Shown here: in pieces, positions 23,001 through 34,310 of the stretch | Numbering within the stretch: the stretch's first letter is position 1 | Layout of the letters: every line of letters starts with the position of its first letter | NCBI GenBank assembly: GCA_029204225.1 | Contig: CM055103.1 | Span: 42,847,104-42,911,103, forward strand | Origin: Diphasiastrum complanatum | Taxonomy: Eukaryota > Streptophyta > Lycopodiopsida > Lycopodiales > Lycopodiaceae | Reading direction: 5' to 3' | DNA length: 64,000 bases | Notes under the pieces: model-generated | What the model was told of the DNA's origin: nothing | Databases searched by the model: none | The model's input: the letters and a program-made list of their open reading frames with translations, nothing else | Made by a program: the position numbers and the translations under genes

Positions 23001-23883
23001 CCCGCCCACCCAACTCCCTTACCTCTTCAAAGTAATCAAATACATCATACAAAATGCTCGTGATGTCCTCACAAGGGCTGTCTTGCAGCCACAAGGTCTT
23101 GTACTTGAAATCATCAGGGAAACACTCTGGACACACAAATCCAACACAATTCAAAACATGGGTGATCTTGTTTGCAAGTAAAGTTTCTCTGTTCCTGGCC
23201 ACCGCGTCACTGCCTATGTATATATGGTCTGCAACACGGGAGCAATCTTTGTCAAAAAAGGCGAACTTATCTCTTTTCAGCTGTGTTTCCGTGGGCTCGC
23301 CTGCATCTCTTGAGCGCTGCACTGCTCCTAGGTCAAGCTTTATGTCCAATCCATTCCTGATTCGGCTCATCTCCCTGCGGCGCCCAGGTGTTGGCGGAGC
23401 CCAGTCCTTCCGTTCATCACCCAAGGGTTTGTGCATAGCCGGCCTTTGCCTGGCGCTCTGCTGTGGATGAGGAGTGAGCGGAAAAGGAATACTCTGATGG
23501 CTGGATTTGTGTTCGGTTCTTGGATGAACATACCTGGGACTGGATGGCGCAGAATGAGAACCCCAGGAGGGTGATCTCCATAACTTGTTGCATAGATCCG
23601 AGAGCTTTTTCTCCTCCTCGCTGCTCCTCTGCATGCTTTCTGGTCCAGCAGCAGACCAATTCCCTTCACAACCTACTGCTCCCTTTTCTGTATCTCCTCT
23701 GGGGCTTGATCCACCTTCATGGCCAGCCGCGCTGTCCATTTCCTCCCCTCCAACGCAAGCACTCGCTCTCGAAGCTTCTGGAAAAGATTGCAACTTCTCA
23801 TTATCCCACGCAAGCATCCTGTGCATGGCTTCGCTCCTCGACATGCCCTCACCTCTGCTGGCTACCCTCTTCTCAAACCTCAC
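20057..23883 (-). CDS. MKP1: MAP kinase phosphatase 1 (plant MKP1-type dual-specificity phosphatase)
   Basis: Dual-specificity phosphatase that dephosphorylates MAP kinases; family knowledge from Arabidopsis MKP1 places it as a negative regulator of stress-activated MPK3/MPK6. The main exon, 23883-21094, is 930 codons. Residues 1-200 are a Ser/Pro-rich N-terminus with PPTPGRRREM and the KLDLG motif. The DSP domain spans about 205-355, with general acid Asp268 (LWLQDSPCEDI) and the active site HCCQGVSRS: nucleophile Cys299 and Arg305. AYLMWRKG, NPNMGFACQLLQCQKRVH and MYRMAPHSHYDPLHLVPK follow, as in the family. A gelsolin-like domain (about 390-460, AIFVWVGKRCE) and a long Ser-rich segment lead to a second gelsolin-like piece at the C-terminus (DAHVYIWVGKN...WEKVGKDFL). 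The exon ends at a GTAAGC donor (21093), and the terminal exon 20113-20057 encodes VVKEGLEPDDFWELFVNG, restoring the family-type ending. Total 948 residues, longer than Arabidopsis MKP1. The start is the first ATG of the frame; ATGs at codons 14 and 20 are alternatives. No internal damage is seen. Confidence 0.95.
20114..21093 (-). other. MKP1 terminal intron (980 bp)
   Basis: Donor AAA|GTAAGC at 21093, acceptor ATCCTCTAAACAG|GTT at 20114, phase 0. Read-through would add nine residues (VSNFEIKNH) and stop at 21064. A second usable acceptor (GTACAAGCCCAG) at 20765 would give a different 46-residue tail, but that tail has no family similarity. Confidence 0.8.
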
Positions 23884-24540
23884 CTTTCTCCATGGGGATC
23901 AAGCAAAAAGAAGAAAAGCCATTTAATATCACGTCTGCCCACAGCTGCATAAGCCACCAAACTCTCTTGTTTGCTCCCACACACATCGCTGCTCCTACCA
24001 CCATGGATCTACGACCTCTTCCTCCAGATTAAAACATCATCTCCCCTCACTTGCTTTCTTCAAAGGAAAATCCCACTTCCAAATCTCCTCTGCCCACTCA
24101 CTCCTCTTCGTATCCTGATGCTCCAAAGTGGGCAGCAATCCATAATTCCGATCCAACCCATACCCATCTTCTTGGGCAAAAGACTCCCTGCTCCATCCCC
24201 AGCCCTTTTCAAGCCTCTGACACCATCATGCACTCCATCAAATTATCATTAGCGTGTCCCATCGCCAGAGCCCACAATCCTCAAAAGATTGAACACCACT
24301 CCTGCTCCTCCTAGGCATCTTCAAAATCATTTCTTGCCCAAATCAATAAGATCCATTATCCTCCTGCTGCTGCTGCTACTCTCTGCTGCTGCCGAGCATA
24401 GCAGTCAAACTTCCAAGATTTCCCCCACCAACAAAGTCTGTCCCCACAAATGCCGAGAGAGGACCTTAAAATGTGGGCCTCCTGCCCATATACTAGGCTT
24501 CTCTTACGGACATGAACTGGGCCACAGATCTGGCTTAGGG
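23884..24540 (-). promoter_or_regulatory. MKP1 5' leader and putative promoter
   Basis: Upstream of the MKP1 start the minus strand is purine-rich, with a (CAG)n-like run (CTG repeats on plus, 24361-24396). TATATGG on the minus strand at about 24493-24487 is a possible TATA box. Two TGGGCC (site II-type) motifs at 24475 and 24511 lie around it. If correct, transcription starts near 24455 and the 5' UTR is about 570 nt. The open plus-strand frames here are by-products of composition. Confidence 0.35.
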
Positions 24541-25374
24541 ATCTGATCCTTAGGAACTCTTTTCATTTTCCCTCTTTTTGTCATGAACTCTTTTTTGACT
24601 CCACCCCTTAATAATGGCAAAGCCTAGGAACCAGTCAACAAATTTCCTTTTTATGTAATTGGGTTATATTCAAAATCTAGATTTGGTCTTTGATTACAAT
24701 GTTCTAGATTATCCTATAAATCCTCCCCACAAATTCATTTTCTTAAGTTTTTAATGAATTGATCTTTTAAGAATCTTGAGATCTAAACACTTTTGATCCT
24801 AGGAATATCATATTTGACTAATTTGTGAAAAGCTACTTGGATTATATTTCAAGAGCATGATGAGCAACAACCCATGTGTGAACAACTAGGCTGAGCACAC
24901 TCTGGGCTCATGATGATGGTCTCCTATGCTAAAGAAGGCATGCTACAGGTCTAGATTATAGGCATTAGGTGTTGATTTGACTGAATTTGTTGGTGACTTT
25001 GAAATATTCAATAACAACAAGTGTATTATTGGCCTCCTCCCTAGGCTATATACCTAGTATGAATGTCATACAAGGTCATCATTTGCCTACACATTTATGG
25101 CCTTTTCTTGGACAATGAAAGCAAGATAAGGTGTTAAAGTTGGTCAAGGTAGTTTGTGAGGCAAGTCAAATGATATGCCTTGAATTTTTCTCCTTTTGTA
25201 AAGTTTTTTTTAGATTTCATACACAAGGGAGGAGCGCACGTCTTCCTTAACACACAACTTATCGAACGCACAACTTATTGCAAGACAATGGTAGTTACTT
25301 CGCACTAGCATTATTATATATAATATGCAATGTATATCCCAAGTAAGCCATGCCAAAGAGGATAGGATTCCCAA
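24541..25374. other. Intergenic stretch upstream of MKP1
   Basis: No gene, RNA or mobile element recognised. Confidence 0.5.
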
Positions 25375-25452
25375 ATGTCAATATCATAGTAGTGAGGATT
25401 CAAGCTTGCACCTTCGTGGGCACAAGCTTATATCCTATTCAACTCAGTCAAC
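25375..25452 (-). mobile_element. Degenerate tRNA-derived SINE head (possible)
   Basis: On the minus strand from about 25450, TGACTGAGTTGAATAGG resembles an RNA polymerase III A box context (TGGCTCAGTTGGATAGG). About 40 bases later, GGTGCAAGCTTGAATCC matches a B box (GGTTCGAATCC type) with two differences. The spacing fits a tRNA-like head. It does not fold into a complete tRNA by eye, and the body and tail are not identified. Confidence 0.35.
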
Positions 25453-25618
25453 AACAACGGACTAGGGCACGTATATTACAAAGTTGTACAAGGAACCCAT
25501 ATTTAGTCCCAAGACACTTTCACTAAGAAATATGACCTTGCTTTTTTATTCAGAATGCAAGTTTGACTTTAAAAAACTTTTGATGTCATCAAAAGCTTCA
25601 AACATCAAGTGTGCTCTG

Positions 25619-25802
25619 TTGGTTAGCTTGACATCCAAAGTTTCTTTGGTCTCATGTTCGAGCCTCCCCTTGGAAACCAAGGAGCATTACTTGATATACA
25701 CCCAAATCGGTTGGTTAGCTTGATATCCAAAGTTTCTTTGGTCTCAGGTTCCAACCTCCCTTTGGAAACCAAGAAGCATTACTTGATCTACACTACAACA
25801 AG
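25619..25802. repeat. 92-bp tandem duplication
   Basis: 25619-25710 (beginning TTGGTTAGCTTGACATCC) is repeated at 25711-25802 with about eight differences. Each unit contains the inverted motif CCAAAGTTTCTTTGG and ends in GAAGCATTACTTGAT or GGAGCATTACTTGAT. Confidence 0.85.
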
Positions 25803-27163
25803 AATGATCTGATATTATACATGTTATAATGTCATATTTTCAATTTATGTAATGGATTTATGTTTTGGTTTTGGTTTATGCAATTTGAGATTAGTTTGTT
25901 GTAAGTTTAGAATAGACATCTAAAAGGAACATTAAATTAATAAGATTTGTTGATAATTACAATTATGTTTCATTGGATAACATAATCCATTATAGATTAT
26001 AGGTGGGATTATTGAGTTCGTTATCGACTATGGGACATGAGATGCAAGGATGCAATGTAAAGAAATTAATTGGAGAGGGATGTTAGGAATATTCAAAGAT
26101 AGTTGGAGTTACAACATAGCCTTCAAAGATAGGTTCTTCATTCATGAGTAACAAATGTTGCTTGGTGGCTTTTCATTTTGTAGTAGAACTATATTGGAGA
26201 GTGATTAGACCAATATGCATAGGTCGAACCAGATTGGCATTCATGATTGTTGCAATTTGTCCATATGTGGTCAAGTTGGGAGTTGTATAGAGTTGTTGCT
26301 TTTTTTAAAAGTATTTGTAGTCCATGGCTGGCCATGAAACTATGAAGTAATTGTGTAAGTGAGCTGGGCTTTGAAATATTAATATTTAAGTTGTCTATTA
26401 CTATTGTAGAATCATTTGTGGTTATTGTTTGGAGCTTGTTGTAAATATGCGTGTTTTTGTATCTTGTTTTGGCTCCTATATTTGGGTCAAAGGACTGTAT
26501 TCAGATAATGTCTTCGACCATTATTGTTGTTTTCATTTTGAAGTATCTTTTTGCACCATTCATCAATCCATCATTGATGTTTAGAAATGAAGCACATAAC
26601 TACCTGAAAACAAGTGAAACCCTGTAAATAACTGTAGCAACTAATGTATATGACTGATTGGACCACATAGACACACAATTTCAGCTTTGCTTTCTCTGAT
26701 CAATCGGTTGAAAAAGATACTTGTCAGTCGAGATCAATCACAAAAGTTTATTACTGCCTTGCGCTACAGGTTTGTTGGAATCGGCAGGTCATGAACATAT
26801 TAATTCCTCTGGAAATTTTGCTATTAATTAATTCTTCTGGTTCTCCAGGTTGTGTTTTGTTTTGGAGTATCTCTAATCCTATTCATGACTTGAAACATGC
26901 CATATTTGACTCTGTTAATTGTGATTAAGCCAACTATACTTTTGGAATCGTTAGGAATTTTTAGGTTCTTTTGACAAGAAATATGGAATGATTCAATTGC
27001 TTGTCAGATGTATTATATTTCAATTGATTGTTGCAAGGCGTGATCCGTCAAAGTTTGTATAAAATAGGTGTGGAAATGTGTGATTGAATGGAGGTTTGCA
27101 ATGACACAATTAATTTAAGAAATCTATGTTGTCAGAAGTGGTTGTTCATATTGTCATATTTTG
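25803..27163. other. Spacer without recognisable genes
   Basis: AT-rich. No convincing open frame or repeat was found. Confidence 0.5.
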
Positions 27164-27470
27164 TTAAATATGAATAAAATAATGACCTTTTTGTCTCATT
27201 GTTTCAACTAACTCATAACAACGTGACATGTTTTTCCAATATGTAGAACCAAATAATTCTAATGAATTTGTGGTATTTTTAAAGACCCATTCATCTAAAA
27301 CTGGTCCGGCTTGATACAAATCACCACATGTAATTACATCCAATTCTTCAAAGTGTTGAGAAGGGATGTATTTGATTGCTTGTAGACTTTCATCCGCAAA
27401 TTGCAAAATCCTCTTTCTAATGCGTGAAATTCATCAAAAACTATCACTGTCTCAATTAATTTTGGGCTTT
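27164..27470 (-). pseudogene. Pif1-like / Helitron helicase fragment
   Basis: Minus-strand superfamily 1B helicase piece. A Walker B-like VIVFDEFHAL at about 27450-27420 is followed, after a frameshift near 27405, by ADESLQAIKYIPSQHFEELD, then the motif III region DVITCGDLYQAGPV (GDxxQLPPV in the family), WVFKNT, YWKNMSRCYELVETMRQKG. Pif1-type helicases with this MRQKG segment are encoded by Helitron transposons. The Walker A segment and the Rep domain are not found nearby, so this is an isolated scrap. Confidence 0.75.
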
Positions 27471-28611
27471 TTAATTTATTTAGGAATATTTTCTACATGT
27501 GGTACCAAAAGAGCCAGATAAGAAAAACAATAAAAAATTACTAATTGTTGAAGTGGAATTTTCTCGAGTTCAAATCTCATTTCAATACAACTATAAGCCA
27601 AACAAGACAAATTTGGTCAACAAGACCCAATTTAGTTTCTAAAATTTATTGATGCTTTGTTCCAATAGCTATGAGCACCTAATATAATTGTAAAGTCAAA
27701 CTAAATTTGGTTTTCGAGTATCATATAGTTAGCATTCCAATTGTTAGATCAAGGGGGTTATGGTGGATGTTTTTGTGAAATCAGATATAATCATGTCTAA
27801 AATTAGTGTTTATCTGAATAACATAGACAACTTTTAAACATAAACATAATTTGATAATTATATTTAAAAAAAACATAAACATCACTGAATCATATACTAC
27901 TTTCAAGCTCTATTGTAAGAACTCTCATAGAAATTTAATCGCAATGTGTCATTTGCCACTAAAAGTGGTTCATATTTATAACTAATGGTCTTGGGCCAAG
28001 CAAGCCCTACATTAGTCAAGAGACTATTACAAAAGATGCACAACTTTGGTGCAATTCTAGACAATGTACGAGTTTAACCTTTTAGACTAACTGTGATTTA
28101 CTATTTCAATATTCTAAAGGTTGAGAATTAGAAACTATTTTCAACCTTTAGAATTTCTAAAAGCCATTAAACTTTCTACATCATCATTCTTCATGGTCTT
28201 ACAATACACATGCCATGGAATAGGATTTACTTATAATAGGGTGACATGGCCACACCCACAAAAAGTCGGCTTTTTACAAAATTGCCAAGCTAGATTTACA
28301 ACTGAATATACAAAAGGAATTACATGTCTTTTGAAGCCAAATTTGGACTCAATGTTGCAAATTCGGAATCTGCCAACACTCACTAATATATTACAAGTCC
28401 TACACTGATGGCCACAAAGATTGTAACCAGGACTCTACAACTACTCATCAATATCAGCTGCACCTTCATCGGATAATCTGGACAAGTATTCTTTGATGTG
28501 TGCCATTGATATTTCTGGAATAGATATTGATTTTTCCATAGTATAGCCGTGTGCTTTAATTGTTTTTTTTTGTATAATAAACAAAATCATGAGACTATAA
28601 CAAAATTATGA
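27471..28611. other. Spacer without recognisable genes
   Basis: Includes a 95-codon plus-strand open frame at 28121-28408 that matches nothing I know and has no gene context. Confidence 0.5.
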
Positions 28612-28835
28612 AACCTTAGCTCTTAGCTCTTGGCCCTTAGTTAATGGCCCTGAACTTGTAGCTCTTAGCCCATAGCCGTTGGTCGTTGGCCCTTGCCTCT
28701 AGGCCCTTGCCTTCTTAACATTTCGTCCTTAATTTATAGCCCTTGGCCCTTACCCCTAGGTCCTTGCCCCTGGGCCCTTACCTCTTAAACCTAGCCCTTG
28801 TCCCTTAGTCTGTAACCCCTAGTCCTTCACTTTTT
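28612..28835. repeat. Degenerate CCCTTGGCCCTTAGC array
   Basis: Roughly 15-20 modules of the CCCTTGG / CCCTTAG / CTCTTAGC type, 6-14 bp each, arranged in tandem with much divergence. It is markedly more C-rich than both flanks. The unit is not the plant telomere repeat (CCCTAAA). Confidence 0.75.
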
Positions 28836-29464
28836 TATATGTTTTGTGAACTTTTTATCTTGTCATTATTATTACTTTTGTATTTATTTATTGTCTTTTA
28901 CTAGTTTACAATACCATTTTTTATGTTTTTTTAATCATATACATTAAAGTATTTCAATGCTTTCTAGATTTTTTTTTGTAGGGTTTTAAGTTTTTCAGAG
29001 GGTTTAAGTTTGTATTAGGGTCCTTTTAAGATTTAACACCATTTTTAACAATATTCTTTTTTTTTTTTCATTTCTTTGAATATCTATTTTTTTTTACAGT
29101 TACAACTATTTGTACTATCATTTTTTTAGGTTATTTTTTAAACTTTTTATTTTAAAAATTAAGTTTTCTTAGCACTAATTTGTTTTTTTGTTTTTTTATT
29201 TTTTATGTCTATTTTAATTTTTTTGAATATTTAGATTTTTTGACACTATCTTATTTTTTTCAGATGAATTCATTTTTTTTATGCTATTTAGTTTTTTTCT
29301 ATGATTGATTTTTTTTTACACTATTTTTTTATTAAATTTATGATTCTTTTTATGTTATTTTTTGGGTTTTTTAAAAGTTTTTTTTTTTGGACACTATTTT
29401 GTTTTCTTTAATTTTATGATTTTTTTGAGCTATTTTTTGATTTTTTCAAAATTTTTATTTTTTT
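28836..29464. repeat. Strand-asymmetric poly-T region
   Basis: Over 600 bp made mostly of T runs (4-12) separated by short A/C/G words such as GACACTATTTTG, TTATGATT and GAGCTATTTT, suggesting a degenerate tandem origin. No coding content. It ends exactly where an LTR-like fragment begins. Confidence 0.7.
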
Positions 29465-29545
29465 GACATCATTGTGCATCCACACACCTTAGGAGATCTA
29501 AATCACATGTAGTGGGCACTCCACACGTGTGGACACCAAGTGGAC
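29465..29545 (+). repeat. Fragment matching the end of the H-family LTR
   Basis: GTGCATCCACACACCTTAGG, then ATCACATGTAGTGGGCACTCC and CACACGTGTGG, closely follow the last 70 bp of the H LTRs (43640-43700 and 47963-48022). The rest of the LTR and any internal sequence are absent, so this is a short relic. Confidence 0.7.
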
Positions 29546-30479
29546 TCTATTCTAGGGTAGGAGTGGGTGGGTACAGATTGTTGGAGATGGTGAACTCATG
29601 CAGCCATTCTCTAGCATTTCCTGAAGGGCCCTGACATATCTCCAGTCATCGACACCGAATTATCGGATTCCCCAACCAAAGTGTTGAAGGTAGACATCGA
29701 TCCAAACGAATTATTGGGCAGGCCGAACTATCAACCTCCAACCCACTGAGCGTGAAGCTTTTAAGTTGTCACACTTAACCGTAAAAGTAACATTACCAAA
29801 GGAATATTAACCAATTATTTAACATAAACCTCTCTTGTAATGATTAGTTAATCTATCTTGTAATCTCACAAGGTGAGACATAAGTAGAAATCAAAATAAA
29901 AATGCAATGCAAAATAGCATATAGATTTGCAAAGTAGCAGAACATAGCATTGTAAGAGGAGCGTCGGGCTGCCAATGAGCGAGACAGTGAACGACTCACT
30001 CTCAAACAAATCAAAATACAAAATAATTTTTGTTCTTCTACTCTGATTATTGCATTACATCTGTTATTGTCTGATTGATTGTTGTAGTATTTGTGATTTA
30101 TAGTTGTGTATTTAGGTCTTAAAAATTGTATGCATAGTGTAGCGCACTTCCGCCAAGAATAGGTGCACCCTTCCATCATTTTACAAGCCTTTGAGCTTTT
30201 GATCAACGACTATGGTAAGGTCAGTGGAGAGCTTTCTAAAATACTCATTTCTCTGTTATGTGCAACTTCTCTATGACGGATATGATCATGTCAGTACTAT
30301 TGGGTGTAGAGGTGGAAGCATCATCATGAAGCTTAATATCCTTATGCTTGGCTCGTCGTTTCTTCCAACATCTTCTCTCATCATCAGAGTTATCAAAGTC
30401 AGAGCTAGTGCATTCACTATCATCGACTTTCTTGATGGCATCAACACAAGCCACTTGGAAAGAGACACACTTGTCATGT
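29546..30479. other. Spacer without firm genes
   Basis: Open minus-strand frames at 29853-30206 and 30245-30487 have no recognisable family features. Confidence 0.45.
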
Positions 30480-30662
30480 CTCTTCATTTGTTGTCTGATT
30501 CTTGGGTAGTGCTACCATGAACCATGTCATGACGCTATGGTCTGGAACACTTCTAGGGTTGCCGCCTCCTCCAAATCTCTTGATCCATTCTATATAGTTG
30601 CACAATGACTCATTCTTCTTGTCCATGCAGATACGTACTAATTGTAGGAAGGGATCTTAATT
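30480..30662 (-). pseudogene. Gypsy-type gag fragment (possible)
   Basis: Minus-strand reading NESLCNYIEWIKRF...VPDHSVMTWFMVALPKNQ has the pattern of the Retrotrans_gag capsid segment (a xESLxxYIxRFxx motif, then xxFxxGLP). It abuts the Copia protease remnant at 30669, so two unrelated retroelement scraps are joined here. Confidence 0.4.
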
Positions 30663-30668
30663 GTCGCA

Positions 30669-32711
30669 TTACCTATACAATTTGGTCTTGGGCTCTCTTG
30701 TACCATCTGCAGTAACCTTAAGCTTTTGGTTCATATCTTTCACAAAGCAACAATCATGTGAAAACTCTATTTTCAGCTTTTGATCAGTAATGACCCCAAC
30801 TGAAAGTAAATTTTTTTTCAAACATGGTACGTAAAGTACCTCTTTGATAGTTTTGCTTTTCTTGTTAGGTAGTTGGATGGAAACAATGTCTATCCCCTTG
30901 ACTTTGCACACATCACCATTTTCTTGTAAAATATATGTTTCAGTATCCAACTCTTTTAGATTAGTATACGAGTCTTTATTACATGTCATATGTCTGGTGC
31001 TCCTTAGTCAATGTACAGAGCTTTATCCTCTTGATTTGATGACAATGCTGATACAAAAATACTAGAATCTCCAGCTTCACCTTCGTTGACAAGATTACCA
31101 ACTTGCTTTGGCTTTACCTTTCCTAATTCTTCCTTGGGTGACCCCTCTTCCTCCTGATTTTTGGCAAACTATTGTTTAGATTTTTGCTTGCCCTTTCCCT
31201 TGCCTTGATTTTGCCATGTTGCAAGTGCCTGATCATCAGTATTTCGGATGATTAGATTTTACCATTTCCTATCATTACTCATTCTGCATCAAGATCCATG
31301 TCAGCTCGTCAAAGGTTGGTAGTCTTTCTCTTGATGTTATTCTGCTCACGAACATCTGAGATTGATGAAGGTCAACACCCTCCTCATCTTCATGTCAAAC
31401 ACTTTGATGCCCACTTCATTTGGTGGTCTTCGATTCTCCCATATTTGCAATCTCCAAAATGTCTAAAACTGCAACTGTGGACTATAAAAGAGGTATTTTG
31501 AGCACAAAGCCAATGTCATAATCTTGTATTGATGACCTGTCCTTCTGTCGCTTAGGTGGCATTTTGCAAGCCAAGTTGGTCTCCAAATGCAAAATGCCTC
31601 TTTTATAACATTTCTAAGTACCCGCTCTATGCAGGGGGAAAAAGAGATTTGATGTCAATTGATTGCTTCTCCATAGTTAACACTCTATTTTATGGTACGT
31701 TAATTGTAGGTACAGTCCATATGCCCTTTGTTTGGAGCCCGTAGCCCTTCGTCTAGTCCAAAATCGTTAAAGGAGGTGAAATTGAGGGCCTTTTAAAGAA
31801 ATGAACTGTTTCATCTTGATGAAGAGACTTCACTCATCATGAATTTCACAGTCTTGGGTCTCTTACAAAGTGAATATTTTTAACGAAGTTGAAAGGAAAT
31901 TTGCACTTCAAGTCTCCTTGGGTCCTTCAACAATATCTGGACCGTTGATTCAGAACAATTGATCTTGACTAGTTATTTCAGACTAATTTGGCCCATTGAT
32001 CAACATGGCCCCCAATTCAATAGCCTAGAATCAATCTATGTGTCAAATTTGGACCTTGGGAATACTGATATCTTGGAAGCACTACTTCGCCCTCTTTGTT
32101 GGGGCCACGTGCGACCTCCTATATTTTCCTCTCTGTGAGCTATTATCGAGGCCCTCCAACTTAGATCTTGAGTCGATGAGGCTTAGCTTTCAAATCTTTT
32201 GGATAAAATCTTGCCTAAGGTCAGCCTACTCATTATGAGTCCATAAAGCCTTTATTTGCCAAAAAAAGGTGAAGAGATGGTGAGATAAGACCAACTTAGA
32301 AAAAGGACTTTTTTTCATCACTTTCTCGCAAAACTGCTAGGTCCTTCAATAGTGGGAAAAACTCTGAGATAATGCTCAGATTCTTTTCGTGGCTAGTTGA
32401 TGGCTTAGAATAGCTAACTTCATGTCCTTATGGCATCCAAAACGGAACATGGACAGTCAAGATCTTGCCAATTTTGTAAGAAAATTGTCCTGTCCAGTTT
32501 ATTCAGCAAGCTAACTACAAAGTTCTCAGTTTTTGGTCATTTTTGAAGCTATCTATTGCTATGCACAAGCTAAAGATCCGTGTAATGAGCTTGCTAAGCT
32601 TTTGTATGTCACTTTTCTCTTTTTGGCCATCATAAATCCCAAACTTTTAAAAAACCATTTTTTCAAAGCAGTCTTCAATGGCAATTCTATACTATGTATA
32701 GTCCCTATCAA
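30669..32711 (-). pseudogene. Copia D: degenerate gag and protease
   Basis: Minus-strand internal region downstream of the PBS at 32712-32724. 32700-31330 is badly decayed leader and gag. The capsid end TFDELTWILMQNE is readable near 31310-31270, then a basic linker GKGKGKQKSKQ and NLVNEGEAGDSSIFVSALS. The protease active-site region reads LYID*GAP (D-S-G decayed) at about 31020. The open frame 30989-30669 gives the protease C-terminal half, with IQLPNKKSKTIKEVLYVPCL and KNLLSVGVITDQKLKIEF. No integrase, RT or RNase H follows; the element is cut at about 30665. Orientation, PBS and LTR all agree. Confidence 0.8.
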
Positions 32712-32724
32712 GCTCTGATACCAA
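32712..32724 (-). other. Primer-binding site of Copia D
   Basis: TTGGTATCAGAGC on the minus strand, directly after the LTR end. It is complementary to the 3' end of plant initiator Met tRNA, the usual Copia primer. Confidence 0.85.
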
Positions 32725-33004
32725 GTTAAAATATGGTTAAATCAAGATCATAGATCATAAAGCATTGTAACATACACAAAAAGCACTATCCCACCACAAG
32801 CTCTCATAGCAACTATATTTTCAAAATAAACAAAGTACATTATACATATAATTTCTTCTTTGGCAACCCATGCATGGCTCAGGCTGTCGTTGACGGGATG
32901 CGCGTCTCGTCGACTTGCCTTTTGGCAAGGCCAACTGGTCCTAATCCACTGATCAGACCCATAATACAACAAAATAGTAGTTCTACTTTTATTCAATTGT
33001 GACA
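32725..33004 (-). repeat. 5' LTR of Copia D (same family as LTR B)
   Basis: 280 bp, minus strand, from TGTCACAATTG (33004) to TATTTTAAC (32725). Reverse-complemented, it aligns along its length with 7715-7989, including the GATCAGTGG...GACCAGTTGGCC segment, the GACGAGACGCGCATCCCGTC hairpin region and the ATAGTTGCTATGAGAGCTTG block. Confidence 0.82.
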
Positions 33005-33424
33005 TGTGTTTCTCCCTAGGCAGTAACAAGGGTCTCAATAAATACTTTTGATTTTTGTAAGTAAAAATTGTAATCAATATCAACGCCTTTGTTCAATATG
33101 CATGACAATTGATCATATATTTGCCACACTTTGAATCTTCTCGCAGCCATATTAGCATCATGGCTTATGTTTGTTGTTCATTGACATACTGGGCCTCCCT
33201 GAATGATTAGACAAGAAATGTCGAGACTTCACACGGCCCACTGATACATTACATTTGGTAATCGAGAAACTTCAGTCACCATCAACTCTGTTGGTAAGAT
33301 CAAACCCGCACAAATCACCGAATATGGATCCTCTACCACATAGTCTATTCTTGAAAATTACCGTGACATCGAAGAGAAGGACCCCCATACCAAGGCTACA
33401 GATATCATCAACTGGAGCCACAGC
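33005..33424. other. Spacer or Gypsy leader
   Basis: Between the Copia D LTR and the first readable Gypsy coding sequence. No LTR or PBS of the Gypsy element could be recognised here. Confidence 0.4.
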
Positions 33425-34310
33425 TTGGCAACAATCGATTGTGTCAATGCGGAATGTTGTGAGCTCAATACACATCACACTGATAGCCATGAATGTACCG
33501 TTGAACCAACTGATTTGGATACTCCTATCTTCAATGTCAGTTATGTTAACATTCAACCCCACAGCAAGGACTTTCTTCAGGTCGCTTGGCTACCTCATGA
33601 CGAATCAATAACCTTGTATATCGACGATGAGAGTGTTTTACGCTCTCAAGAGTTTGATACTGACTCCGTCATGGCTGATATTACAAATGTAGCTATTCTG
33701 CACTTCATGGACGCAATTCCCCCACGACTACTCCCTGAGAAGGTTCGAGAGATAGAGCCTAAGGCTAGCATTGTTGCAGCCAAATTGGACCAAAGTAAAA
33801 TATATCGTGTCAAAAACGATCGGTAAATGAATGGGAGATACATGATAATGAATCTATCTACGCAATAAATTACACAAGCTTAACTGAAGTCCCTCAAGTG
33901 TCCAAGCCACACAGAAGCACTGTTCACAAGGTGCATACGAAACCAAATAGGAAGGAAGCTATCCGCGAGAAAATAAAGAAGATTATAGAGGTGGAGCCTG
34001 CTCGTGATCTCACGATAGCTCGAGAAACCCCGGGTGAAGCACAATCCACTAGGTCCAAAAGCCACACAGCTAGGACCCCTAAAGATCCACCTAAGGCCAA
34101 GACTAAGAAGCCCTATGCCCTTGACAAAATTGATGTGCCTAACCATTTCAAGAACTTCACCATTGATGTCCTTCAAGCTCAACGGGAGCCAAAGGGTAAT
34201 GAGCCATATGATGGCCCCGCTCAAACCATGAAGTTAAATCTTCAAGAGCCTAATGAGACAAAGGACAAGTTTGTCCTTATTGGAGCACACCTAACACCAA
34301 ACAACGTCTA
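33425..34310 (+). pseudogene. Gypsy gag-pol linker region
   Basis: Two open stretches (33425-33826, then 33898-34311 in another frame) precede the RT of the same element. The first contains LYIDDESVLRSQEFDTDS and PPRLLPEKVREIEPKASIVA. The second is basic and Pro-rich, then FVLIGAHLTPNNV, which leads straight into the RT entry LALEELLRKYHRNFAWNYKDM. This long pre-RT segment is typical of plant Gypsy elements of the Athila/Tat side; a DSG protease core is not readable. There is a frameshift near 33830-33895. Confidence 0.6.

Noticed and set aside
21170-24314. Several plus-strand ORFs of 60-170 codons opposite MKP1 and its leader
   Set aside because: Antisense shadows of the GC-richer MKP1 coding exon and the C/T-rich leader; no family features or start context.
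28612-28835. Interstitial telomere repeat
   Set aside because: Units are CCCTTGG/CCCTTAG-like with variable length, not the plant CCCTAAA heptamer.
29853-30206. 117-codon minus-strand ORF
   Set aside because: Low-information composition, no motif and no neighbouring splice or retroelement context.
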